Source: Sclerodactyla briareus (taxonomy: Eukaryota > Echinodermata > Holothuroidea > Dendrochirotida > Sclerodactylidae). From it: a stretch of DNA of 64,000 bases. The stretch is from assembly GCA_026419785.1 (NCBI GenBank), contig JAODTK010004243.1, forward strand, positions 186,001 to 250,000, written 5' to 3'. Positions 24,945-36,545 of this stretch are shown piece by piece. The position numbers and the translations under genes are program-made. Position 1 is the first letter of the stretch, and every line of letters starts with the position of its first letter. The notes under the pieces are model-generated. The model saw only the letters and a program-made list of their open reading frames with translations, had not been told where the DNA came from and ran no database searches.

Positions 24945-25105
24945 CTAATTCTCCATAGAATCCACTATTCACTATTACTTCTCTTACAACTGCAGTTAGG
25001 CGTTGCTTGTGTTTTGGAGTGGTCGGTATAAGTTTGCGCAATCCCTCAGTGAGGCATTTTTCAGGACAACGCATATGTCAGCTTCCTAAATGAGGTTACT
25101 ATTAC
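24945..25105 (+). repeat. Dispersed repeat block (TTTTGGAGTGGTCGGT), third copy
   Basis: Shares GCTAATTCTC, GCGTTGCTTGTG, TTTTGGAGTGGT, TTGCGCAATCC and TTTTTCAGGACAACGCA with 10115-10265 and 19340-19485, but lies outside the tandem duplication and is more diverged. Confidence 0.62.
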
Positions 25106-26525
25106 TGACAGGCAGTTTTTGGCTTGAAATGAAAGAATCTGGTTTCATGTCAAATGTTGTTGTCAATTATTATTCTTCTCAATTCCTATTAAGTTACTAA
25201 AAACTGGTCCTTACAAGTGTGTTCAGAACAAGAATTGCTATACATACAGCCTCAGAATGACCCACAAATGAGAAATACCTGTTTCGCGTGTAAACCGGGA
25301 CATCCGTGGTGTGCCCTTTACACGTAAACATTCATTTTTCGGTATTTCCTGTGTAGATACATTTATGGTATCATCCGGTATTTGGGGTACTTGGCCTAAA
25401 ATTAAAGTGATTGCCAATCATCATTTTTTGGCTATTTTGAGGGCGAATAATAAAAGTTGACACCATTTCACTGTAAATGGACCACCAAAGTAATTATCAC
25501 AGCATATTTTTAATTCGAAAGAGTAAATTATATTTTTGTCACTGTTGTGTTGATGCCATGTCAATTGGTCTCTCCCAAGCTCAATGGTAGAAAAATATGT
25601 CCAAAGAAATCGTTCTACATGACAGCAAATATCACAATGTAAATGTAAAAGGCATAGGGCAAAACCCAAAATGGCCATATTTTTGTTTTGCAGGAATTTT
25701 GTGTTGTGCCCCTTGTTAAGTGTCTTCACATAAACTGATAGCAATGAAAATAATGTATATCTGTTGGCCTATCACCCTCCATTAGGAAAATTCTAGTGAG
25801 AAAAGTAAAAATGTTTCACGTATAAACGGGACACCAAAATTTCCCCCTAACCCCTCTACTGTTGAGCGCCTAATACTAAACGTGGTACTCTAGATTACAA
25901 ATATTTTTATGGCCATGTGTTGCATGTTAACAAGTGCTATTGGAAATAATGAGAGCTTGAATCTGAAAAATAATCAATAGTAACATGTCAAAATGCTTGG
26001 AAAACTGTCATAATTTCCGGTTTGAAAAAGGCATATTTTGGTATTTCCCTTCAAAAAAGAAGTCTTAGAAGCTAATTGTGAGGTTATGCCAAAGTTTGCA
26101 ATGTAGCTAAAATACATAATGGTGACTAACTAACATATGTTATTGACCAGGTGAATCAAACCAACACTGCATTGCCTTTCATGGGTGTTATATGCCACTG
26201 GTACCCTAATAAATAGAACCAACCATATGCGACATCCTCATAGGCGGATAAGCGACTTTCCCCAAACATTGCACTGACTGGAAGCTCACTGTATGTGAAA
26301 CCCTATAGCCTGCTACCACACCAATTCATACTGTTTCTCGGACGGACCTCTCTTATCCGACGTTTTTGCGTTGAGGGTCGAGTGGGCTGGAGATGAAGGA
26401 GGGAATGGAAAAAGAATGTCCCAAATCAGGGAAATGCATCATAACTCGAAGTTTCATATAGGAGGAGGAAAGGGATCATTATATAGTATGGTTTTGTCTC
26501 CGCCTGCGCCGCCGCCACCGTCTCA
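25106..26525. other. No gene seen; small hairpin at about 25285-25327
   Basis: Around 25285-25327 the arms CGTGTAAA and TTTACACG flank a short loop containing GGGAC/GTGCCC. A partial echo (CACGTATAAACGGGACACC) occurs at about 25817-25835. The rest is AT-rich and unrecognised. Confidence 0.5.
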
Positions 26526-27737
26526 GGCCTGTCCAACTGGATACGTCCGTCCAGTCACGTCCGTCAAATGTATTTCCGCACGACTGACGTATGCGCCGTA
26601 GACGACGGCCGTCCGAACAGGATCCGTCCTTTCCGTATCCGTCAAATGCTACTGGAAATAAAATAATAATAAATATTGAAAAATTATTGAAATTTTATAA
26701 TAATAATAAAAACTTCGCGCAATAAAAATTTGTTCGTTTTAATGAGGATGGTTAAATCTTTTTTGTTCAAGCATATATTCGCACCAATGGCCAAAGTAGG
26801 TCTGAACTCATAATGAATTTGAATAGTTTCGTCTGAAGAAATGCATGTCAGACAATTCTAATTTTGGCATTCAAGATGATCGGTGATGTACGGTTATGTA
26901 GTTTTGATGCTGTATGTTGATTACACAAGGTTCACACTATTCGAAATGGCGGACTCCAGAAGTGAACCCTCGTTGTCCAAAGGCGCAAACGGAGGGGAGC
27001 GTGAGTCCACGAAATCAATCGGAAGAGAAAGGACCACTTTCGTTGAATACCCCCTCATTTCATTAATATCCAGAGATGCATATATCACATTGGCTGAGAT
27101 GACTCACATAGGCCACCCAATATCAAATATGTGGTTGTATCCCCCAACTTCCATCCTCACGCGATCTACACGCTGTGCCTGATCATGTGATATAGAATAT
27201 TCTGATTATTCTAACCTGAATATGCCTAATATTTACGCACCCCCTCCTACACCTCTTTCCTTCCCTTCCCCCCACCTACATTACCCCACCCCCTCGGAAG
27301 CATTCAGTTTCACTTACATGTACCTTCAAACTCTTTACTACGGGGTCAATGACACTGATTTGGAACAAGCAAATCGGATACTTGCAGTAAAGTAGCCAAT
27401 GTGATTGTAATTAGTGTACCCCTTTCTCCCCGTATAGCCGAATGACTTTTTTTGGTTTAATTTTTTTCTTCAGAAATTAGCATTAAAAAATGGCGATACT
27501 CCAAACTACGGATTGATCCGTACGTCAATTGTCTTTTAAACGTACATGGACTTTGGGCAATCAGGAGTTTGCGTAGGAGTGCTGTCAACTTTTTCTGACG
27601 TTTTGAACGTGACGGAAACGGAAACGAACCCATGTGTGACAGCGCCATTGACTTGATAAAGTGCAACGAGATCGGAAATGACTGACGTGACCGCGGAAAC
27701 GGAACAGCAACGGACGATTTCACAGTGTGGACAGGCC
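26526..27737. mobile_element. Possible short-TIR DNA element with CGTCCGT-rich ends
   Basis: A perfect 10-base inverted pair, GGCCTGTCCA (26526-26535) and TGGACAGGCC (27728-27737), bounds 1.2 kb. Both subterminal regions are rich in CGTCCGT/ACGGACG-type words (left 26540-26650, right 27590-27715). A TCA trinucleotide abuts the left edge and TTCA the right, which could be a 3-base target duplication. The inside has a 99-codon open frame (26883-27182) with no recognised domain. PIF/Harbinger-type elements have short ends and 3-base duplications, but the assignment is tentative. Confidence 0.42.
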
Positions 27738-27828
27738 TTCAGACGCCCGCCCGGAAATTTTTCCGTGTTACACGCGATAACTCCACCCCGACCCATTGTC
27801 GGATTGAACTAAATGTTTATCGATGAAA

Positions 27829-30800
27829 ATTTTCGAAAGTGTGGCGTCGCCCGCACCACCACGAAGGCGGGCATCTTGGATTTTTGACGAAACTTTTTAT
27901 CGCTGTTTGCGCGTTTCAGAAACTGCGATCGCTGGAGACCAACTTCTTTTTCGCCCCATGGTACCTTACCCGGCATCCATTTTTTGCGTTCGAACTTTTT
28001 ATCCTGATTTGCCGTGATTCTGAACATGGTGAGGTCGTTTGGGACGAAAAAAAACAATTTTCGTTTTCGCCCATGGTACCCCGCCCGCGGCCATTTGGAT
28101 TTTTTGGGACGGAATATTTTGATCGCCTGATTGCATTACATCGAGAACGTTTTTGGACTTGGCCTGTCACAAACTTGGAGACCCTTAGGCCTATTCGATC
28201 TTGTGACATAACCTCCCGCACATCACATTTAGGCTCATGGATCTCTTTAATTTCAAATGAGATTGACATAGTCGCTTCAATGATTTCTCAAATGTGGGGA
28301 TATGCATGTTGGCGGTCGACCCGCCGGCGGAATGGCCGAATGTCTGTTTTCTAAGTCTCTCTCGGGGCTCGGCCGATGGACTAGTGTAGACGTATTTGTC
28401 GAGGCTGTTTGGACACCGAATTCTAATTCAGAGGGCGGCCATTGACACTTTGTTACAAAAAACGATTAATACGACCATTGCCAAAGGATTACGTTAAAAA
28501 TGACATCATTGTGAAAAGCGACTATACTAAAAATAAAAATAAATATAAAAAAAAAACATATGAAGAACCGTAGGGTTATTTAATGGAGCGGTTAAGGGCT
28601 GACGTCACGTTCCAGAGTCGGTCATTTCGATTTTGTTAGTAAAAAAATCCTTTGGGCGTTTTTGTTTTTTTTTAAAAGAATAAAGAAGAAACATCGTTGT
28701 AACAGCATTGGAATCGTGATCAGCGATTAAATAAAACCCCCCCAAATCGGTGTAAATATTTATTGAATCAGTTGTAAATGTTTGGATTTAACCTAAGGAA
28801 AGGAATCTGTGTGAGTCACCAATTGTGTTACTGTTTTATACGCGCTCGCGTGTGTTGTGTTTGGTTATGCTTTATTGGTTTCGCTTCTTGTTACACGATA
28901 TGTGAAGGTGCAAGATCGGAATTGAGCTCAAACTTGGGTGGTAGATAATTCATGACATGAGAGGTCCTATTGTTTGGGGCTCTTAACAAATGCCCTGGAA
29001 CTTTAAATGTCACAGGCATGCTTTTGGCAAATTGCAGTCGTTTGGGAAATTCCTGTTGAAATTGTAAAAATGTTGTATCTCCACAACCGTAGGTCCGATT
29101 TTGCTCATTTTTTGGTGCGAAACTTTTTATCGCTGATTTGCACGTTTCAGGACATGTTGATCGTTTTGGGACAATTTTTCGTTTTCGCCCCATGCGGACC
29201 CCCGCCGGCGGCCAGTTGGCTTTTTTGGGACGGAATATTTTGATCGCTGATTTGCCATGAATCGAGTCGTTTTGGGAGTTGGCCTGTCACAAACTGGAGA
29301 CCCTTAGCTATATAGCGATCTTGTAACATAACCTCCCACATTCACATTTAGTCTATGGATTACTCTTGAATTTTCAAAAGAGATTGACATAGTAGCTCAA
29401 TGATTTCTCAAATGTGGGGATATGCATGTTGGCGGTCTACCCCGCCGACTGAATGGCCGAATGTCTATTTTTCTAATTCTCTCTTCGGGGCTCGGCCGAT
29501 GGACTAGTGTAGACGTATTTGTCGAGGCTGTTTTGACACCGAATTCTAATTCAGAGGGCGGCCATTGACACTTTGTGGTTACAAAAACCGATAATACCAT
29601 TTCAAAGGATTACGTTAACAATGAATCATTGTGAAAAGCGACTATAATAAAAATAAAAATAAATATAAAAAAAAAACATATGAAGAACCGTAGGGTTATT
29701 TAATGGAGCGGCTTAAGGCTGACGTCAAGTTCCAGAGTCGGTCATTTCGATTTTGTTAGTAAAAAAATCCTTTGGGCGTTTTTAAAAGAATAACAGAACA
29801 TCGTTGTAACAGCATTGGAATCGTGATCAGCGATTAAATAAAACCCCCCAAAAGCGGTGTAAATATTTATTGAATCAGTTTTAATGTTGGTTTTAAACCT
29901 TAGGCGAAAGGAATCTGTGGTAGTCACAACCAATGTGTTAACTGTGTATAACGCGCGCGCAGTGTGTGTGTTGGTTATGCTTGTATTGGTTTCGCTTTCT
30001 TGTGAACACGATATGTGGAAGGTGCAAGATCGGATTGATCTCAAACTTGGGTGGTAGATAATTCATGACAAGTGAGAGGTCTCTATTGTTTTGGGGCTCT
30101 GAACAAATGTCCCTGGGAACTTTAAATGTCACAGGCATGCTTTTGGCAATTGCATCGTTTGGGAAATTCATGTATGAAATTGTAAAAATGTTGATATCTC
30201 CACAACCGTAGGTCCGATTTTGCCATTTTTTGGTTGCGAAAACTTTTTTATCGCTGATTTGCGTGATTCGGGAACATGGTGATCGTTTTGGGACCAATTT
30301 CGTTTTCGCCCCATGGGACCCCGCCCGCGGCCATTTGGATTTTTGGGACGGAATATTTTGATCGCTGATTTGCATGACATCGAGATCGTTTTGGGAGTTG
30401 GCCTGTCACAAACTTGGAGACCCTTAGGCCTATAGCGATCTTGTGACATAACCTCCCGCACATCACAATTTAGGCTCATGGATACTCTTTAATTTCAAAT
30501 GAGATTGACATAGTCGCTCAATGATTTCTCAAATGTGGGGATATGCATGTTGGCGGTCTACCCGCCGGCGGAATGGCCGAATGTCTAGTTTTCTAAGTCT
30601 CTCTTCGGGGCTCGGCCGATGGACTAGTGTAGACGTATTTGTCGAGGCTGTGTGAACGGAGTAACGCAATTCTAATTCAGAGGGCGGCCATTGACACTTG
30701 TGGTTACAAAAACCGATAATACCATTTCAAAGGATTACGTTAACAATGAATCATTGTTAAACGCGACTATAATAAACTAAAAAGAAATATAAAAAACATA

Positions 30801-32480
30801 TGAAGAACCGTAGTGTTATTTAATGGAGCGGCTTAAGGCTGACGTCAAGTTCCAGAGTCGGTCATTTCGATTTTGTTAGTAAAAAATCCTTTTTGCGTTT
30901 TTAAAGAATACCAGAACTCGTTGTAACAGCATTGAATCGTTGTCAGCGATAAATAAAAGCCCCCCCCCCAACCCCCCAAAAGCGGGGTAATATTTATTGA
31001 ATCATTTTAATGTTGGATTCTTGAACCTTAAGGCGAAAGGCAATCTGTGTACCTCACACAAGTGTGTTACGGTGTATACGCCGCGCGCGTGTGTGTGTTG
31101 GTTATCTTGTATTGGTGTCGCTTTCTTGTACACGATATGTGGAAGGTGCAAGATCGGATTGATCTCAACTGGGTGGTAGATAATTCATGACAGTGAGAGG
31201 TCTCTTTGTTTTGGGGCTCTGAACAAATGTCCCTGGGAACTTTAAATGTCGCATCATGCTTTTGGCAAATTGATCGTTTGGAAATTCATGTATGAAATTG
31301 TAAAAATGTTGATATCTCCAACAACACGTAGGTCCTAGGTTGCCATTTTTGTTGCGAAAATTTTTTATCGTGCTGATTTGCGTGAGTCGAAGCATGGTGA
31401 TCGTTTTGGGACCAAATTTTCGTTTTCGCCCAATGGGACCCCAGCCCGGCTGGCATTTGGATTTTTTGGGACGGCATATATTTTGATCGCTGATTTGCAT
31501 GAATCGAGATGTTTTGGGAGTTGGCCTGTCACAAATTGAAGAGACCCTTAGGCCTAAGCGATCTTGTGAACAAGTAGACCCCCGCACATCACATTTAGGC
31601 TCATGGATACTGATTTAATTGCAAATGAGATTGAAATAGTCGCCTCAATGATTATCAAATGATGGGGATATGCAAGTTGGCGGTTCTACCCGCTCGCGGA
31701 ATGGGACCCGAATGTCTGAGTTTTAAGCTATCTCGGGATCGGCGATGGACTAGTTTGTAGAGTGTAGACGTATTTGTCGAGGCTGTTGACACACGAATTC
31801 TAATTCAGAGGGCGGCCATTGACACTTTGTGGTTACAAAAACCGATAATACCATTTCAAAGGATTACGTTAACAATGAATCATTGTGAAAGCGACTATAA
31901 TAAAAATAAAATAATATGTAAAAAAAAAACATATGAAGAACCGTAGGGTATTTAATGGAGCGGCGGAAGGCTGCCGGCAGTTCCAGAGTCGGTCATTTCG
32001 ATTTTGTTAGTAAAAAAAATCATTTTGGGCCTTTTTAAAAGAATACAGACATCGTTGTAAAAACACAGAATTGGACTCGTGATCAGCGATAAATAAACCC
32101 CCCCAAAAAGCCGGTGTAAATATTTAGAAACAGTTTATGTGGGGATTTTAACCTTAAGGCGAAAGAGAATCTGTGTAGTCACACAAGTGTGTTAATGTGT
32201 ATACGCGGCGCGCGTGTGGTGGTGGTTATGTGGTAGTGAGTTTCGCTTTCGTTGAACACGATAGGGAAAGGTGCAAGATCGGATTTTGATCCTCAAAACT
32301 TGGTGGTTAGATAATTCATGACAAGTGGAAGGTCTTATTTTGTTTTGGGCTTGAACAAATGTCCCTGGCGAACTTTAAAGTCACAGGCATGCTTTTGGCA
32401 AATTGAATCGTTTGGAAATTCATGTATGACAGTGTAAAAATGTTGATATCTCCACCAACCGTGGTCCGATTTTGCTAGAC
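27829..32480 (+). repeat. Nested satellite: about four tandem 1.12-kb units
   Basis: The landmark TTGTGACATAACCTCCCGCAC recurs near 28201, 29321, 30440 and 31562, giving a period of about 1120 bases. Each unit contains a TGTCACAGGCATGCTTTTGG block, a direct repeat of about 120 bp built on TTTTTATCGCTGATTTGC, a GGCGGCCATTGACACTTTG block, and an AATAAA-type signal followed by a C run. The first three units carry an intact CRE palindrome TGACGTCA (28600, 29720, 30840), which is decayed in the fourth. Units differ mainly by single-base indels. The 171-codon open frame in unit 1 (27839-28354) is not preserved in other units. Confidence 0.92.
28600..28607 (+). promoter_or_regulatory. CRE-type palindrome TGACGTCA in satellite unit 1
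   Basis: Perfect cAMP-response-element (CREB/ATF) octamer. It recurs at the same unit position at 29720-29727 and 30840-30847. Whether it drives transcription of the array is unknown. Confidence 0.4.
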
Positions 32481-33350
32481 TTGCTTTAGATTGATTGACA
32501 AGGGTCAGGTGTAGGTGGAAGGTAACACGTTGGTGCTGCATCATTAATATTCCCTGACAGAGCGGGGCCGAAACATAATTTCGCCAGTAAATGTGGCTTG
32601 TATACACGGTAAGTGGGAGACGCAAAGTCCGATTAGTCGCATACTTGCGTGGTAGATGACCCATGATGAGTAAGTTTCCTATTTTGTGTGTTTGTGCAGA
32701 GTTCACGGTATTCATGAGTGGGCGGGGCTTGACAGAAAATGTAAAAACTGTTGATATCTCCATAACCGTATGACCGATTGTTTATTCGAACTTACCTTGG
32801 TCTGTTTGGCAAGAGGTAAGGTGTATGTGTAGTGTACACCCCCGTATAGCTCATCAATATTCATGGGGCGGGAGCCGCGGGACCTAAATGTTGTTTCGCC
32901 CATTTGCCCTTGTGAACACGATAAGTAGAAGATGCAAGATCTGACTGATGTCATACTTGGGTGGTAGATGATTTATGATGAGTAAAAGGTCCCTGTTGTT
33001 TGTGATACCTACCTCATCAACAGTCCCGAGTGACCACGGCTCAGTATAAAGTGTCAGAAATGTTGATATTTCCACAACCGTATGTTCGATTTTGCTGAAA
33101 CTTGCTTCAGTGTGATTGACAAGACTTTTCGAATGTAGAGTACACTTCGGCTCAGCTCATTATCATCAATTGGGCGGGATCTTAACGTAATATCTCTAAT
33201 TTGCCCTTTTGCACACGATGAGTAGATGATGCAAGGTCTCAATGATGTCATACTTGGGTGGTAGATCATCTATGATGGGTAGAATGTCCCTGTTGTTTGT
33301 GCACCGTCATCTCATTAATAGTCATGAAATGTCGATAACTCACAGAGATC
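32444..33350 (+). repeat. Tandem repeat of about 310 bp adjoining the 1.12-kb satellite
   Basis: The landmark TGTTGATATCTCCA-AACCGT recurs near 32440, 32750 and 33062 (spacings of about 308 and 312). The companion GGTGGTAGAT block recurs near 32650, 32960 and 33257. Both landmarks also occur once per 1.12-kb unit, so the larger unit appears to be a 310-bp unit that gained about 800 bp before amplification. Divergence among the 310-bp units is higher, suggesting greater age. Confidence 0.82.
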
Positions 33351-34368
33351 ACAGTCATTGGCTTCCTTGTTATTTTTGCAATATCGAATCGAATATCGAC
33401 AAAAATCGAAATAGTATTCTATAGACCATATCTCGTCTATAGACCAAATTCGGCGCTTTTGAGAGAAAGTGCACTAAGAAATCCCTGACATCCCCGATTA
33501 TGGTGGATGGATGGTCCCTGCCGTTTTGGCGATGATCTGATTAGTAGGGGCACAGTGAACCAGATGAGTTTCCATCATAACTCATTTTTTGAACTGCCAA
33601 ATCGAGTGATATCGTACTCAAAGAGTCTTTCAAACCCCAGTTAACGAGTGGTGACCCCCCTTGCAATAGTCATTCGAAACGTCATATATTCTCTTGAATT
33701 GTCTCACTGTGCCTACTAGCGATCACTTTGTTACTGTCTTTCTGTTTGTTCGTATGTGTATCACGATATCTCATGAACCGTAAGTGTCATCATGCGGACA
33801 TTTGTGGAGAGGTGCATTGTGAAAAAAATTCGTTGCAGGCAAACTTTCCGTCATGAAAGACCAAAATTAATTTGTATATTTGCAGATTAGTGGACATTTG
33901 ACCGAATGGTGTGTGCTGCAGATATCTCATGATCGGAGAAGGTTGTGTGCATAATGATTGATTGTTGTTGAAGAAAAAACTAATCGCGCAACCAAGTGAA
34001 ATACTTGGGGCGGTCGCCTTACTTCATAAGGACAGTAATAAGGCTGGATAGATTAATCACTTGGAGTATGGACTGCATTGGTAAATACGTTGTTAAATGA
34101 TGATTGAGTGGTCAGCACTGTGGGGGAAAAGAGGAATAGGAGAAAGAGGAAAGTTGCGTGTAATTACCTCTCTGTTCACAATGTTTCGCCAAAGAGGCAG
34201 AGTGTCTTGTAGTTTGGGGACCCGATGAAGGATTCCCAGTTTTGAAGTCAAGTCTTGTCTGAACGGCGATTGGGATCTTGCCTTGCAAATGGGGTATATG
34301 TATATCAACTTGTGCATATAGGTAATAGTGCGCATTTGAAAAAAATCTTACATTTATGTTTCTGACAG
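33351..34368. other. Spacer before the HECT-like gene; no gene seen
   Basis: Contains scattered GATATCTCATGA-type words (about 33768 and 33930) reminiscent of the adjoining satellite. It ends in TTTCTGACAG at 34359-34368, which resembles a 3' splice acceptor just upstream of the HECT-like reading frame. An upstream exon could lie in this stretch, but I cannot identify one. Confidence 0.5.
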
Positions 34369-36073
34369 GAATCGCAGGGAACGATGTCAAAGCGAAAAGA
34401 GAAGATATTGGAAAGGCTCAGAGAAAAAATGAAACTTAGAAGACTAGAACAAGATGGAGACGATGGGGATCCAAATGGCGGGAACCGCTCGACGAAGTTG
34501 GTTGGAAACAGGAACGCTCGGAAGATGACCAGGAGGGTGGACATAGGTGGCTCGATTACGTAGATGGCGAGTACAAGCAGGTGAGAGTGCAAAACGGCGG
34601 CGGGATAAGGCACATCACTTTGGATAAATTGACCACAGCAGAAGAAGTGAGACGACGTGCTATCGAACTGTTTTTTACAGATGGATTTTCACCTAGAGGG
34701 CGGGTGGAAGACTTCCATTGCGAAATAATGGACGTAAGGAAAGTCGTTATTCCAGCTCATTCGACAGTAATGGAAACGGGATGAGTCACCCGGTTCAGGG
34801 TAATCGCTCTAACCTCGCGACACGAAAGAAAGGCGGAGGAGGAGAAGACGAAGAGGAAGATGGAGAAGGAGAAACAGATGACGATGATATTTTACCCTGT
34901 ACTTTCCTGACGGAGATCGGATCCGAAGTTTCCGTTGGTGAGGAAGATCTTGAAAGCCAGCAGAATATCCCTCTCGCGCCCGAGGAATCAGGCACGCCCA
35001 CAGTAGTGTTCAATCCATCCACCTCCAATGATCGTGAGCCACCTCGAGACATCCCGGTTCCATCGACTGAAGATATGAACAATCAGCCCATTACATTAGT
35101 TATCAGGCGCACTCATCTATTCCAGGATTTCGTAGAATTCTTCAAGAACCCGAAGCTGGCAACAACACCGGTTGAAGTGAGGATGGTCCTACGACGGACA
35201 GATAGAGATTGGTAAGGGGGGAGCGGGGTGTTTGCAGATGCACTGACGGCGTTCTGGCAGGAGTTTACCAAGATATGTACTGGTGGACAGTTTAAGGTCC
35301 CTGCGTTACGGCACGATTTCATGTCCGATACATGGGAGGCTATAGCTCGCATCATTTTAAGAGGATGGAAAGATGTTGGCTACTTCCCACTAGTCCTCAG
35401 CCCCCCCTTCATGGAAGAGGCCATTTTCGGAGGTGTGGAGGAGAGTGATATGACCACCCGTTTCTCGACTTCGTGTCAATATCTGAAAAATCCATATTAC
35501 AGGGGGCATTGACGGAGTTCCCGGAAGATGATGAATACGACGAGCTAGTCGATGTCCTCGACGGTTACGGCTCGCGTGTCTTACCCACAAGAGGGAATCT
35601 GCCAAAACTAATCCGCGAGTTAGGGCACAAAGAAATAATTCAGAAACCCATGTATATCGCCGACAGCATGAGAGGAATTTTGGGAGGCATCAGGGAAGAA
35701 CTTAGCAGAGATCAGATGCACGATTTGTATACAGCAATGAAACCAACCTCGCAAAAGATCATCTGCCGTATCAGAGTCGGAGACGACATCGACGATACCA
35801 AGACAAGGGCCTTTTCGTACTTGAAGAAGTACATTCGTTCACTCGAGGGGGAGAACCTCAGGAAATTCCTCCGGTTATGGACAGGGGCAGACGTTCTAGC
35901 TTTCCAGGAGCTCAAGTTAGAATTCAATAGTACGCTGAGCGGCTTCGCACGAAGGCCAGTGGCCCACACGTGTTCCCAGTGTTTGGAGCTCCCAACGACA
36001 TATGAAAGCTACCTCGAACTGCAAAAACGAATTCAATGAAATTCTGTCATCAGGGGTTGGATCATGGACATAG
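34369..36073 (+). CDS. HECT-domain E3 ubiquitin ligase-like protein, reading frame interrupted
   Basis: This resembles the G2E3-like/uncharacterised HECT-domain proteins common in fish and aquatic invertebrates, which would transfer ubiquitin through a C-terminal cysteine. After an acceptor-like AG (34367-34368), ATG at 34384 opens a basic coil ([17 protein letters not shown]). A frame change then leads to a conserved N-terminal block ([24 protein letters not shown]; 34587-34710). Another change leads to an acidic low-complexity linker (34824-34890). The HECT-like part runs from about 35100 to 36073: [60 protein letters not shown] and the active-site context [12 protein letters not shown], with the cysteine codon at 35971-35973. 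Breaks are an in-frame TAA at 35213-35215, single-base shifts near 34560, 34770 and 35450, and a shift in the A-run near 36025 that otherwise leads to a stop at 36071-36073. These may be decay or base errors. Substrate and expression are unknown. Confidence 0.78.
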
Positions 36074-36082
36074 TGTAGTGTT

Positions 36083-36103
36083 TCATCTATCTATCTATCT
36101 ATA

Positions 36104-36166
<63 letters not shown>

Positions 36167-36184
36167 GATCTATCTATCTATCTA

Positions 36185-36254
<70 letters not shown>

Positions 36255-36317
36255 CGTCCGTCGTCCGTCCGTCCGTCTGTCTATCTATCTATCTATCTAT
36301 TATCTATCTATCTATCG

Positions 36318-36376
<59 letters not shown>

Positions 36377-36462
36377 GTCTGTCTGTCTGTCGTCTGTCTG
36401 TCTGTCGTCTGTCTGTCTGTCTGTCCGTCCGTCCGTCCGTCCGTCCGTCCGTCTGTCTATCT

Positions 36463-36501
<39 letters not shown>

Positions 36502-36545
36502 GTCTGTCAGTCCCGCTGTCGGTCTGTCTGTCTGCTGTCTGGTTC
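36083..36545 (+). repeat. Compound microsatellite (TCTA)n(TCTG)n(TCCG)n
   Basis: About 460 bases of tetranucleotides ordered TCTA then TCTG then TCCG, returning to TCTA. The cycle runs twice and a third partial cycle follows. Neighbouring blocks differ by one transition each. It begins about ten bases after the HECT-like stop. The 200-codon open frame across it ([24 protein letters not shown]) is a product of the repeat and not a gene. Confidence 0.97.

Noticed and set aside
27839-28354. 171-codon open frame in the first satellite unit
   Set aside because: The same sequence in the next three units is broken by indels in all frames, and no domain is recognised. It follows from the repeat sequence.
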